From contig NZ_JACIJF010000017.1 in the NCBI RefSeq assembly GCF_014199255.1, positions 1 to 61,221 on the forward strand: DNA of 61,221 nt, in the 5' to 3' direction. A model generated the notes under the pieces. That model was not told the DNA's origin. It did not search any database and worked only from the letters and a program-made list of their open reading frames with translations. Positions 33,525-43,462 of this stretch are shown piece by piece; positions within the stretch are counted from its first letter, which is position 1; each line of letters opens with the position of its first letter. Origin of the DNA: Sphingomonas xinjiangensis (lineage in GTDB: Bacteria > Pseudomonadota > Alphaproteobacteria > Sphingomonadales > Sphingomonadaceae). The position numbers and the translations under genes were made by a program.

Positions 33525-36377
33525 ATGACTGGACGGTGTCTGTTCCGCGATCTGATGATGGGCGGCGCGAGCGCGACGGCGCTGCTGGCAGCCTCGAGCG
33601 CACTGGCGCAGAGCGATGGCGCACCGGCCGCCGCTACTGCCCAAGCCGAAGAGCAGGCAAGCTCGGCGGAGGAGCCCGAAATCGTCATCCGCGGCGTGCG
33701 CGGCAGCCTGTTGCGATCGATCCAGGCCAAGCGCGACGCCGACACGATCGTCGACGCGATTTCCGCCGAGGAGCTCGGCAAGTTCCCCAACCGCAACGTC
33801 GCAGAGGCGCTGGCCAACATCCCCGGGGTGACCGTTGGCCGCGATGGCCGCGGTGAGGGACGCGACATCACGATCCGCGGGCTCGGCGAGAACTTCGCGA
33901 TCACCACCCTCAACGGGCGCATCCTTCCGACCGACGGCTCCGACCGTTCGTTTGCGTTCGACGTGCTGCCGTCCGAGATCATCTCGGGCGCGCAGGTCCA
34001 GAAGGCAGTGCGCGCCTCCGAGCTCGAGGGCAGCATCGGGGGCAATGTCGACCTGCGCACGGCGCGTCCGCTCGATCGCCCGGGGTTCCACCTCTCGGCG
34101 GCGATCGAGGGCCAGTATAACGACCTGGTCGAGAAGGGGGGCTACAAGATTTCGGGCGTGGTCAGCACGACGTTCGCCAATAACACGATGGGGATCCTGA
34201 TCGGGGCGAGCTATAACAAGTACAAGTTCCGCACCGACAATCTCGGTGAGTATTCGATCACGGATGGCACCGAGGCAGGGTACGGCGTCGACTTCGACGG
34301 CGACGGCCAGGTCAATCCCGACGAGAACGGGCCGGCGTTCATCTGGCCGGACTATTACAGCGTCGGCTATGTCCGTGGCGAACGCGAGCGGATCGGCTCG
34401 GCGGCGGCGTTCCAGTGGAAGCCGTCCTCGAACTTCGAGCTAACAATAGACGGGCTGTACAGCCGCTATGAGGTGACCCAGCACAATTACCGGTCCTCCA
34501 ACTACCTCAATCCGCTCGGCGACGATGGCTCCCTGCGGTGGGATCCCGCATCGATTGAGACGGACACCAGCCACGTCGTCACCAATTTCGCGATCGACGA
34601 TCTGGTCAGCGAAGTGCTCACCACCGACGAGCCGCGCAAAAGCCAGACCTGGCAGCTTGGCGGGCATATCGACTGGCGCGCAACCGATCGGCTCAAGTTC
34701 GGGTTGGACGGCTATTTCGGCAAGGCGCGCGACAACACCGGCGGGCAGAATCGCTTCGTCGTCGCAGGCATCCCCGGTGCTTCGGCCGAATTCGCGGCAC
34801 GCCCCGGGGGCATCCCCGATCTGGCGATCACGATCCCCGGCGGCCGCTCGCTCGATCAGGCGACCAACGACGATTTCCGCGCGCATTACATTGGCATCCA
34901 GGGCCAGAATATCGAGGACGAGACCAAGGGCGCCAAGCTCGACGCGACCTATGAGCTGGGTGGCGCGTTCAAGTCGATCAGCCTTGGCGGGGCGTGGACC
35001 GATCGCGAGAAGACCGTCGCGACGATCGACAACCAATATACCACCTCGTGCAACTATTGCGGCTACCCGTTCACCTTCGGCCAGCTCGACGCCGACGTCG
35101 TGCGGCCGGGGAGCGGCAACGGCATCCTCGGCAAGCTGGGCGGCGATTTCCCACGCAACTTCCCGATGTTCGACATCGACACTTATCTCGCGGCACTGCC
35201 GCGCGCGGACAACAATCCGGCGATCCTCGACCCGAACAGCTGCCTCGATGCAACCGGCGCGCCGATCCCGGGATGCTCGCTATCGCCTTACCCAGCGGGC
35301 TATTCGACGCAGTTGATCGAGCCCGATCTGCCGGCGTCGTACCGGATCAAGGAGCGGACCTGGGCAGGGTATCTCCAGATCAACCTTGCGGGCGAGCGCT
35401 GGCGCGGCGACATCGGCGCGCGGCTGGTTTCGACTAAGGTGTCCTCGACCGGCTATGGCGCGACGATCGCCAGCATCATCCCCCGCGCCGGCACGCAGGA
35501 CAACGACGTCAACTTCAATCCCGTCGATGCGATTAACGGTGGCGGCGACTATACAAGGCTGCTGCCCGCGGTGAACTTCGCCTATGACATCACCGATGGG
35601 CTGCGCGTGCGGCTCGCCGCGTCGCAGGCGATCTCGCGGCCAACTTTCGGCGAGCTCTCGCCCGCCAAGGACGCCAATTCGGCGCAATCGGGCACTTACA
35701 TCATCTATGATGCGGGCAACCCGAACCTCAAGCCGACCGAGGCGGATCAGCTCGACATCTCGCTCGAATATTACCCGTCGAACCGGCTCGCGCTGACCCT
35801 GGCGGGCTTTTACAAGCATATCACCAATTTCGTCTCGAACGTGCCCGTCGACGTGCTGATCACCCCGAGCGCGCAGCCCGCGAACCAGCAGCAGAGCTTC
35901 CCGTTCGTCGAATATCAGGTGGTCAACGGAGACGCGGCGGACGTCTATGGCGTCGAGCTCGGCGGCCAGTACTTCCTAGATAACGGTTTCGGCGTGCAGG
36001 CCAACCTGACCTACAATCGCTCGCGCGCTAAATCGGGCGACGTCACCACCGACCTGCCCGGAGCGATCCCGTTCTCGGCCAACGCCAAGCTGTTCTACGA
36101 GAGGAACGGCATCGGCGCGCAGGTCTCGTACAGCTACCAGTCCCGCTACGTGTACGCGCAATCGGGAAATCTCGGTTACCTGCCGGTCAAGGAAGACCCG
36201 TATCACGAGATGTCGGCGAGCCTCTCGTACGACGTGACCGACAATGTCTCGGTTTATGTGCAGGGATCGAACCTTCTCGGCTCGGACATCCGCCGCTTCA
36301 ACACCTATCGCGACGTGCCGAACTTCTACGAGTATTCCGGTCGCTCGTTCTTCATCGGGGTGCGCGGGCGGCTCTGA
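33525..36377 (+). CDS. TonB-dependent receptor (oligosaccharide uptake)
   Basis: About 950 residues from the ATG at 33525 behind GGGGAG. The signal peptide ends at SALAQSDG. The plug domain follows with EIVIRGVRGSLLRSIQAKRD, FPNRNVAEALANIPGVTV and RDITIRGLGENFAITTLNGR, then the long beta-barrel, ending in the aromatic motif SFFIGVRGRL. This is the large TonB-dependent receptor type used by Caulobacterales, Sphingomonadales and xanthomonads for glycans rather than siderophores. An AgaR-type operator precedes it. It probably imports galactosamine-containing oligosaccharides. Confidence 0.92.
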   Translation: MTGRCLFRDLMMGGASATALLAASSALAQSDGAPAAATAQAEEQASSAEEPEIVIRGVRGSLLRSIQAKRDADTIVDAISAEELGKFPNRNVAEALANIPGVTVGRDGRGEGRDITIRGLGENFAITTLNGRILPTDGSDRSFAFDVLPSEIISGAQVQKAVRASELEGSIGGNVDLRTARPLDRPGFHLSAAIEGQYNDLVEKGGYKISGVVSTTFANNTMGILIGASYNKYKFRTDNLGEYSITDGTEAGYGVDFDGDGQVNPDENGPAFIWPDYYSVGYVRGERERIGSAAAFQWKPSSNFELTIDGLYSRYEVTQHNYRSSNYLNPLGDDGSLRWDPASIETDTSHVVTNFAIDDLVSEVLTTDEPRKSQTWQLGGHIDWRATDRLKFGLDGYFGKARDNTGGQNRFVVAGIPGASAEFAARPGGIPDLAITIPGGRSLDQATNDDFRAHYIGIQGQNIEDETKGAKLDATYELGGAFKSISLGGAWTDREKTVATIDNQYTTSCNYCGYPFTFGQLDADVVRPGSGNGILGKLGGDFPRNFPMFDIDTYLAALPRADNNPAILDPNSCLDATGAPIPGCSLSPYPAGYSTQLIEPDLPASYRIKERTWAGYLQINLAGERWRGDIGARLVSTKVSSTGYGATIASIIPRAGTQDNDVNFNPVDAINGGGDYTRLLPAVNFAYDITDGLRVRLAASQAISRPTFGELSPAKDANSAQSGTYIIYDAGNPNLKPTEADQLDISLEYYPSNRLALTLAGFYKHITNFVSNVPVDVLITPSAQPANQQQSFPFVEYQVVNGDAADVYGVELGGQYFLDNGFGVQANLTYNRSRAKSGDVTTDLPGAIPFSANAKLFYERNGIGAQVSYSYQSRYVYAQSGNLGYLPVKEDPYHEMSASLSYDVTDNVSVYVQGSNLLGSDIRRFNTYRDVPNFYEYSGRSFFIGVRGRL

Positions 36378-36425
36378 AAGGGGCATGCGAACGACGGCTC
36401 AGACGCGCTACACGCGTCGCCAATC

Positions 36426-36445
36426 TTTCGTTTTGTTTCCCTGAC
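36426..36445 (+). promoter_or_regulatory. AgaR-type operator before the second receptor
   Basis: TTTCGTTTTGTTTCCCTGAC matches 18 of 20 positions of the AgaR core consensus, in the gap between the two receptor genes. A further ACGAAACG element lies near 36523. Confidence 0.55.
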
Positions 36446-36568
36446 GCAGCAGATTCGCATTAATCTGACAATTTTAGGCTTGCGAAGCCGTAGAGATCAT
36501 GCGAGCCAGTGTAATAGCAATGTAACGAAACGTCAGATTTCTATTAATTTGCCTGGGGGATGACTAAC

Positions 36569-39500
36569 ATGAAACGTGCAGGCTTTCGCAACGCCCTGGT
36601 CGCGGGGACCGCGCTCTGGCTGATCGGTGCCGCTGCTCCCGCGCTCGCGCAGAACGCGGATCCGCAGGCAGAGACCCCCGGGGCTGAGGAACCCGAGGAC
36701 ATCGTCGTTACCGGCCAGCGCCAGGCGCTCGCCACCGCAGCCAAGCTCAAGCGCGATGCGGACACGGTGGTCGATTCGATCACTGCTACTGACATTGGCG
36801 CCTTTCCCGACAAGTCCGTAGCCGAAGCGCTCCAGCGCGTCCCCGGCGTCACCGTCATCCGCTCGGCCGCGCGGGATGACGTGATGCACTATTCGGCGGA
36901 ACCCTCGGGCGTGGTCATTCGCGGGCTCCAGCAGGTCCGCTCCGAGTTCAACGGCCGCGACAGCTTCTCGGCGACTTCGGGCTATGGCCTGAGCTGGAGC
37001 GACGTCTCCCCGGAGTTGATGGCGGGCGTCGACACCTACAAGAACCAGACCGCAGAGATGATCGAGGGCGGCATCGCCGGCACGGTCAACCTGCGGACGC
37101 GCAAGCCGTTCGACCAGTCCGGCCGCGTACTGACGCTGAGTGCGACGCAGAACTACGGCGACATCAGCCAGCGCGCGACGCCCGACATCTCGGGCCTGTT
37201 TTCCGACCGATGGTCCACCGGCATCGGCGAGTTCGGCCTGCTGGCCAATGCCGCCTATTCGCAGGTGGTGACCCGGTCGCAAGGCATCACCACTCCGCGG
37301 ATCATGCCGTTCGCGGCCGGCGTCTATGAGGACCGGATGGTCTATATCCCCTCGGGGATCGGCTTCTCCGAGACTGACTATGACCGCAAGCGCTTCGGGA
37401 TCGCCGTCGCAGGCCAGTGGAAGAGCAACGACGGTGGCCTGGTCGCGACCGCCCAGTACAATCGCTCAAGCTACAAGACGGCCTGGGTCGAGCACCAGCT
37501 CCTCAGCTACTGGACCTGGGTTGATCCGGCCAACACCAATCACTCGACGGTCTGGACCGACCCCACCCTGATCCAGTCGCCTCGCCCACTTGGGCCGACT
37601 GCACCGAATGGAACGCCCTTCACCTTCGGGGAGGATGGGCTGTTCCAGACGGGCACCATCACCGCCTCGCGTGGTGGTTGGGGGTTTGGCGGCATCGCCG
37701 ACTGGGCAACCGGGGAATACGTTCCCGGATCGACCGATAATCTGGGCGTGCTACCCAATGGGCTGCCCTTGTATCAGCCGTGCCTCAATACCGATGTCAC
37801 GACCGGCGGCCGCCCTTGCCGCGCGGGCTCCCCTCTGGACATTGCCACGCGGTATTCCAACGAGGACCGCGTTGTCTCCGACGCCTCGTTCAACCTCGTC
37901 TGGCAGGCCACCGACCGGCTGATGTTCAACTTCGACTATCAGCGGGTGAAGGCGACCAATTATAATTACGACATCACCTTCAACATGCGCAGCTGGGCGG
38001 ACATCGGCCTGGATCTGCGCGGCGCGACTCCGCAGGTCTCGTTGCTTTCACCCTCGGGCTACAACACCACGGGCTCGGATTGGCTGACCAACCCGAACAA
38101 TTACACGCCCGCCTCGGCGATGGACCATATTACCGACAGCACCGGCCAGATGGACGCGTTCCGTCTCGATGGCGGCTACAGCTTCGAGTCGCCATGGCTC
38201 TCCGAAATCCGCTTCGGCGGCCGCTATGCCAATCGGCAGCAGGAGCATCAGTGGTCCGTCTACAATTGGCAGAGCATCACCTCTGATTGGCAGACCAACC
38301 CGGCGGGCTCGGTGTTCGCGAATAGCGGCCGTAATACCACCGGACGGGATGGGGACGGCAATCCGATCCTCTTCGAGGGCTACGGTTCCCCCTATTGGGA
38401 GGTTCGTCCGTACGGGCAGCAGATCTTCGGCGGCGGTGTGATCACCAACCCGAACCTGTTGTTCATGCGTTCGGACATTCTTGCCAATCCGAACGAAACC
38501 TACAACCGCTTCAGCATCGGCGGGCAGACTGACGACGGGGGCGTCGCCTCTTCGCAGTGGAACCCGATCTGCCACCGTCCGGAGGAGATCGAGGGCAGCT
38601 GCTTCACGCCGGGTGAACTCCTCAACGTGCAGGAGAAGACCAAGTCGGGATACGTCATGGCCAAGTTCGGCGGCGACAGCGCGACGCTCGGCGGCATCAG
38701 CGTGACCGGCAACATCGGGGTTCGCTACGTCAACCTGAGCACCCGTAGCGAAGGTTCGCTGATCTACGCCGATGCGTTCACTGCAGCGGAGACACTCTGC
38801 GTTCCGCTGACCCCCGAGCAGATCGGTCAGCTTGGGCCGGGTCAATATGCAATTTCGCCGGGCTGCCTTGCGGCGGGCTCGACCTCGGATCAGTCGTTCT
38901 CGACCGGCGGCAGCCTCGCCTCGACGGTGGAGAACAAGAACGAATTCTGGCTGCCTAGTCTCAACCTCCGCTTCGGCCTGGGCGACGATCTGTTCGTGCG
39001 CTTCGCGGCATCGCGCGCGATTTCCAAGCCCGATATCGGCCTGCTGAAGAACTTCACGCAAATCCGCCGTGGCGGCCTGCCGCAGTCGGAGATCCGGGTC
39101 GGGAATCCAAACATCGTTCTCGAGGCGGGCGGCAACGCGATCGCGTATAACTATGCCTATACTGCTCAGACAGGCAATCCGCGCCTGCGGCCAATTCAGG
39201 CGGATCAGTTCGACATCTCGATTGAAAAATACGCAGGTGACGTCGGATCGTTCAGTCTCGCCGGCTTCTACAAACGGTTCCGCGACTATATCCAGAACGG
39301 CACCTTCTCCGTGCCGGTGACCAATGGCGGCGTGACGCGCGATGTCATCGTTACCGGACCGGTGAACGGCGATGGTGCCTCGATCTATGGTTTCGAAGCA
39401 GCCTTCCAGCGCTACTTCGACTTCCTGCCCGGCCTGCTCAGCGGGTTCGGCGTGCAGGCGAACTACACCTATATTAAGAACGACGGCGTCAAGAATGCAC

Positions 39501-39934
39501 AGCTGGTGGTCGACACCACCGGCGGCAGTGCGGTTGCCCGCTCGGCGCTGTCCGGCATGATCCAGGTCGATCGCCTGGAAAATCTCTCGGATCACTCGTT
39601 TAACGCCATGCTGCTGTACGAGAAGGGGCCGGTCGGCGCCCGCCTCGCCTATAATTGGCGCTCCGAATATGTGAACTCGATCAACGATTGCTGCTTGGGC
39701 TTCCCGGTGTGGAACCAGGCGGAAGGGTTCCTCGACGCGTCGCTGCGAGTTGCGATCACGCCGAGCCTGGAGTTCAACTTACAAGGGTCGAACCTGCTCA
39801 AGACCCGGATCAAGATGAAGTCGCAGGTCAGTGGACCCACCGATGTCGATCCCGATCGTGAAGTAATGTTCCTGCCCGGCGGCCAGTTCGAGTATGATCG
39901 TCGTTTCCAGTTTGGCGTGCGCGCCAAGTTCTGA
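36569..39934 (+). CDS. TonB-dependent receptor (large, oligosaccharide uptake)
   Basis: About 1121 residues from the second ATG at 36569; a GGGGGA stretch at the right distance supports it over the ATG at 36560. The signal peptide (MKRAGFRNALVAGTALWLIG) ends near ALAQNAD. A TonB-box-like segment PEDIVVTGQRQAL is followed by the plug with FPDKSVAEALQRVPGVTVIR and VIRGLQQVRSEFNGRD, then the barrel ending FQFGVRAKF. It differs clearly from the first receptor, so the pair may take different oligomers. It heads a run of co-oriented genes for a halogenase-like enzyme, GH27, DUF4874 and HAD. Confidence 0.92.
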   Translation: MKRAGFRNALVAGTALWLIGAAAPALAQNADPQAETPGAEEPEDIVVTGQRQALATAAKLKRDADTVVDSITATDIGAFPDKSVAEALQRVPGVTVIRSAARDDVMHYSAEPSGVVIRGLQQVRSEFNGRDSFSATSGYGLSWSDVSPELMAGVDTYKNQTAEMIEGGIAGTVNLRTRKPFDQSGRVLTLSATQNYGDISQRATPDISGLFSDRWSTGIGEFGLLANAAYSQVVTRSQGITTPRIMPFAAGVYEDRMVYIPSGIGFSETDYDRKRFGIAVAGQWKSNDGGLVATAQYNRSSYKTAWVEHQLLSYWTWVDPANTNHSTVWTDPTLIQSPRPLGPTAPNGTPFTFGEDGLFQTGTITASRGGWGFGGIADWATGEYVPGSTDNLGVLPNGLPLYQPCLNTDVTTGGRPCRAGSPLDIATRYSNEDRVVSDASFNLVWQATDRLMFNFDYQRVKATNYNYDITFNMRSWADIGLDLRGATPQVSLLSPSGYNTTGSDWLTNPNNYTPASAMDHITDSTGQMDAFRLDGGYSFESPWLSEIRFGGRYANRQQEHQWSVYNWQSITSDWQTNPAGSVFANSGRNTTGRDGDGNPILFEGYGSPYWEVRPYGQQIFGGGVITNPNLLFMRSDILANPNETYNRFSIGGQTDDGGVASSQWNPICHRPEEIEGSCFTPGELLNVQEKTKSGYVMAKFGGDSATLGGISVTGNIGVRYVNLSTRSEGSLIYADAFTAAETLCVPLTPEQIGQLGPGQYAISPGCLAAGSTSDQSFSTGGSLASTVENKNEFWLPSLNLRFGLGDDLFVRFAASRAISKPDIGLLKNFTQIRRGGLPQSEIRVGNPNIVLEAGGNAIAYNYAYTAQTGNPRLRPIQADQFDISIEKYAGDVGSFSLAGFYKRFRDYIQNGTFSVPVTNGGVTRDVIVTGPVNGDGASIYGFEAAFQRYFDFLPGLLSGFGVQANYTYIKNDGVKNAQLVVDTTGGSAVARSALSGMIQVDRLENLSDHSFNAMLLYEKGPVGARLAYNWRSEYVNSINDCCLGFPVWNQAEGFLDASLRVAITPSLEFNLQGSNLLKTRIKMKSQVSGPTDVDPDREVMFLPGGQFEYDRRFQFGVRAKF

Positions 39935-40001
39935 CCCCTGGGGTGGTCGGGCGCCGATGTTCAAAGACATCGGCGTGTGGCGCTGTTCGGAAGGAAGAGG
40001 C

Positions 40002-41498
40002 ATGCAACGGATCGTGATCCTGGGCGGCGGCACCGCGGGGTGGATGGCCGCGGCGGGCCTGGCGCGCACGCTGGGTACCGAAGGGCGCTCGATCACCGTG
40101 GTCGAATCCGAGGAGATCGGCACGATCGGCGTCGGCGAGGCGACGATCCCGTTGATCGAGACCTTCCACCAGATCCTCGGGATCAGCGCGCTCGACGTGC
40201 TGCGCAACTGCGAGGCAACCTTCAAGCTTGGCATCGAGTTCGTCGATTGGGGCCGGCGCGGCGAGCGCTATCTGCACCCGTTCGGGCCGATAGGTGCCGA
40301 CCTCAACGGCGTCGGCTTTTTGCAACATTGGCTGCGTCACCGTGCCGAAGGCGGTGCGGGTGCCTATATCGACTATAATCTCGAAAGCCGCGCCGCGATG
40401 GCGGGGCGGTTCGGGATGACCCCGCTGCGCCAGCCCGGTGAGCAGCAGCTCCACTTCGCCTTTCATTTTGACGCGGCGCTCTATGCCGCGATGCTGCGGC
40501 GCTATTCCGAGCGGCTCGGGGTGACTCGCGTCGAGGGGATGGTGCAGGAGGTGCGGCGCGACGGCGAAACCGGCGAGGTCACCGCGCTGGTGCTGCGCGA
40601 CGGGCCCGAGATCGCCGGCGACTTCTTTCTCGATTGCTCGGGATTTCGCGGGCTGCTGATCGAGCAGACGCTCGGCGCGGGCTATGACGATTGGAGCGAA
40701 TGGCTGCCGTGCAACCGGGCGGTGGCGGTGCAGAGCGGGCGGCTCTCTCAACTGTCGCCGTTCACCCGCTCGACCGCACTTGATGCCGGCTGGCAGTGGC
40801 GGATCCCGCTCCAGCACCGCACCGGTAACGGCCATGTGTTTTGCGACGCCTTCCTTTCCGAAGACGAAGCGAGCGCAACGCTACTGGCGCGGCTCGACGG
40901 CCCCGCGACGATCGAACCGCGAATGCTGCGCTTCGTCACGGGGCGGCGGCGCAAAAGCTGGGACCGCAACGTCGTCGCGCTCGGACTGGCGGGCGGCTTC
41001 GTCGAGCCGCTCGAGAGCACGTCGATCTACATGGTCCAGTCGGCGCTCGCCAAGCTGATGGCGATGTTCCCGCGCGGCGAACGCGCGCACCCGGCGACGG
41101 TCGCGCGCTTCAACGCGATGATGGCGACCGAATGGGAGCGGGTGCGCGACTTCATCATCGCGCATTACAAGGTCACCGAGCGCGACGACACGCCGTTCTG
41201 GGCCCACTGCCGCAACATGGCGGTGCCCGACAGCCTGGCCGAGCGGCTCACCCTCTTCGCCGAGGAGAGCCTGTTCATCGAGCAGCCGCACGATCTGTTC
41301 AAGGAGCCGAGCTGGGCTTCGGTGCTGATCGGGCAGGGGATGATGCCCAAGCGCCACCACCCGGTCGCTGACGCGGCGCCGCTCGAGGCGCTCGACACCC
41401 AGCTTGGCCGGATGCGGAAGGCCGTCGCCGCGCGGCTTGCCGGGCTACCTGACCACGCCGCCTATATCGATCAATGCATCAGCAAGGCTGCCGCGTGA
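40002..41498 (+). CDS. Flavin-dependent tryptophan-halogenase-like protein
   Basis: About 498 residues from the ATG at 40002 (site GGAAGAGG). The FAD motif GGGTAGW is at the start, GEATIPLIETFHQI follows, and the halogenase marker WxWxIP is present as WQWRIP. The residues that correspond to the catalytic Lys and Glu of PrnA seem to be kept, Lys75 in FKLGIEFVDW and Glu338 in EPLESTSIY. Homologues next to TonB-dependent receptors are frequent in this group of bacteria, and some have been shown to halogenate indoles. What it does in a sugar locus is unknown. The gene follows the receptor closely and is likely co-transcribed. Confidence 0.85.
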   Translation: MQRIVILGGGTAGWMAAAGLARTLGTEGRSITVVESEEIGTIGVGEATIPLIETFHQILGISALDVLRNCEATFKLGIEFVDWGRRGERYLHPFGPIGADLNGVGFLQHWLRHRAEGGAGAYIDYNLESRAAMAGRFGMTPLRQPGEQQLHFAFHFDAALYAAMLRRYSERLGVTRVEGMVQEVRRDGETGEVTALVLRDGPEIAGDFFLDCSGFRGLLIEQTLGAGYDDWSEWLPCNRAVAVQSGRLSQLSPFTRSTALDAGWQWRIPLQHRTGNGHVFCDAFLSEDEASATLLARLDGPATIEPRMLRFVTGRRRKSWDRNVVALGLAGGFVEPLESTSIYMVQSALAKLMAMFPRGERAHPATVARFNAMMATEWERVRDFIIAHYKVTERDDTPFWAHCRNMAVPDSLAERLTLFAEESLFIEQPHDLFKEPSWASVLIGQGMMPKRHHPVADAAPLEALDTQLGRMRKAVAARLAGLPDHAAYIDQCISKAAA

Positions 41499-41536
41499 CG
41501 CAGCGGCCGGACGCTCCCTCCAGTACAGGTCCATCC

Positions 41537-43462
41537 ATGTCCAAGCGCACGCTTTCGGCCTCCTTCCTTACCCTCGGGCTGCTGCTCGCCGCCGCGTCGC
41601 CAGCTGCGGCGCAGACCAAGGCGGCCGCCGATCCCCTCGCGCCGACCGGGCGCTGGAGCCTGCCCGAGCGCAAGCAGGGGCTGACTCCGCCAATGGGGTG
41701 GAGCTCGTGGAACGCGTTCCGCACCGAAGTCGACGAGGCGAAGGTGATCGGCTCGGCGCAGAAGCTGGTCGATAGCGGGCTCGCCAAGCTCGGCTATGTC
41801 TATGTCAATGTCGACGACGGCTGGTGGCTCAAGCGCCGCACGAGCGACGGGCGGATGCAGATCCGCACCAAAATCTTTCCCTCAGCAGCGGGTAAGGGCG
41901 GCAACACCAGCTTCCGTCCGTTCGTCGACCGGATCCATTCGGTGGGGCTCAAGGCCGGGCTCTACAGCGATATCGGCCGCAATGCCTGTTCGCAGGCCTA
42001 TGACCTCCACTCGCCCAATCTGCCCGAGGGCACCACCGCCGAGCGCGAAGTCGGGCTATTCGGGCATGTCGACCAGGACGTCGCGCTCTACTTCCGCGAA
42101 TGGGGGTTCGACTATCTCAAGGTCGATGCCTGCGGGATCAACGTCTATGCGCCCGGCAGCGCGATCGTGAAGCAATATGCCTACACTCCGGTCACGCCGC
42201 TGATCGACCAGGCCTCGATCAACCGCACCGACGTTCCGGCGGTGCGCGGGCTCTATGAAGCAGTCGGCGCGGCGCTGGCGCGGCATAATCCCGACGGCGA
42301 CTATATCTTCTCGCTATGCGCCTGGGGAAGCGCCGATGTCCGCAGCTGGGGCAAGCAGGTCGGCCATATGTGGCGCACCAGCGGCGATATCACGCCAAAC
42401 TGGACGCGGATGCTACACAATTTTGACAGCGCCTCGACCCGCGCGCTCTATGCCAAGCCGGGCGCGTGGAACGACCCCGACATGCTGTTCGTCGGCCATG
42501 GCGATTTCGATGAGCGCCATCTGATCGAGGCGCAGTCGCACTTCGCCTTATGGGCGATCATCAACGCGCCGCTGCTGATTGGCTACGACCTGCGCAACGC
42601 GCCGCAAAGCCTGATGGATATCTGGAGCAACGCCGACATCGTCGCGGTGAACCAGGACAAGGGCGGTCACCAGGGCGTGATCGCCTATGCCAGCGACGAC
42701 GTGCAGATCATCGTCAAGACGCTGAGCGGCGGTCGCAAGGCGGTCGCATTGTTCAACCGCGGGCAAGGCCAGGCGCAGGTCGACCTGACCGCCGCTCACC
42801 TCAAATTCGCCGACAACGCGCCGATCAATCTGCGCAACCTGTGGGACAAGTCGACGCTGGCGCCGTTCAAGGGCGAGACGCGCTTCACCCTGGCGCCGCG
42901 CCAGACTTTGATCTTCGAGGCGACCGGCGAGCGCCGCCTGGCCGATGGCGTCTATCTCTCCGAGATCCCCGGCGACATCAACGTCGCCACCGACGGGATC
43001 GTCGCGCCCGAAGCCGATCCGGTGGTGCATCGCATGATGGGCCAGTGGAGCGGCACGCGCGACAATGGCGAGCGGCCGATCTACGCCGGCTGGGGCGGGG
43101 CGCAGGCAGATGCCACCCCCTACGATCAGGCGCTTCAGATCGCCGGGCGGCGCTTCGATACCGGGATCGGCATCCTTGCCCGCTCGCGGTTGGAGATCCG
43201 CAATACCAGCGGGCGCAAGCGCTTCGAGGCGCTGGTCGGGGTCGACGACTCAACTCGCAATACCAAGGACCAGGCGCGCTTCCGGGTCTACGGGGACGGG
43301 CGCCTGCTTGCCGAGAGCGCGCCGATGCGCTTCGGCGATGCCGCGCGGCCGCTCAGCGCCGATATTAGCGGAGCGAAGCTGGTCGAGATCGTCGTGACGG
43401 CGGAGGGTAGCGCCAGCGACCTGCCGCTCGTCACGACGTGGGCCGAGGCGGCGCTGCGCTGA
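41537..43462 (+). CDS. GH27-family alpha-galactosidase / alpha-N-acetylgalactosaminidase with C-terminal NPCBM-like domain
   Basis: About 641 residues from the ATG at 41537, chosen because it starts a normal signal peptide (MSKRTLSASFLTLGLLLAAA, ending PAAAQ). GH27 signatures are LTPPMGWSSWNAF, VDDGWW, the nucleophile Asp197 in YLKVDACG and the acid/base Asp284 in MWRTSGDI, then AWNDPDML and a C-terminal beta domain. After about residue 460 a galactose-binding-like (NPCBM) domain follows (GGAQADATPYDQALQIAGRR, ILARSRLEI). It would remove alpha-linked Gal or GalNAc from imported oligomers in the periplasm. Its stop overlaps the next ATG. Confidence 0.92.
   Translation: MSKRTLSASFLTLGLLLAAASPAAAQTKAAADPLAPTGRWSLPERKQGLTPPMGWSSWNAFRTEVDEAKVIGSAQKLVDSGLAKLGYVYVNVDDGWWLKRRTSDGRMQIRTKIFPSAAGKGGNTSFRPFVDRIHSVGLKAGLYSDIGRNACSQAYDLHSPNLPEGTTAEREVGLFGHVDQDVALYFREWGFDYLKVDACGINVYAPGSAIVKQYAYTPVTPLIDQASINRTDVPAVRGLYEAVGAALARHNPDGDYIFSLCAWGSADVRSWGKQVGHMWRTSGDITPNWTRMLHNFDSASTRALYAKPGAWNDPDMLFVGHGDFDERHLIEAQSHFALWAIINAPLLIGYDLRNAPQSLMDIWSNADIVAVNQDKGGHQGVIAYASDDVQIIVKTLSGGRKAVALFNRGQGQAQVDLTAAHLKFADNAPINLRNLWDKSTLAPFKGETRFTLAPRQTLIFEATGERRLADGVYLSEIPGDINVATDGIVAPEADPVVHRMMGQWSGTRDNGERPIYAGWGGAQADATPYDQALQIAGRRFDTGIGILARSRLEIRNTSGRKRFEALVGVDDSTRNTKDQARFRVYGDGRLLAESAPMRFGDAARPLSADISGAKLVEIVVTAEGSASDLPLVTTWAEAALR

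Noticed and set aside
38048..39595. Open frame of about 510 codons opposite the second TonB receptor
   Set aside because: Antisense shadow; the receptor frame is continuous with signal peptide and terminal aromatic motif.
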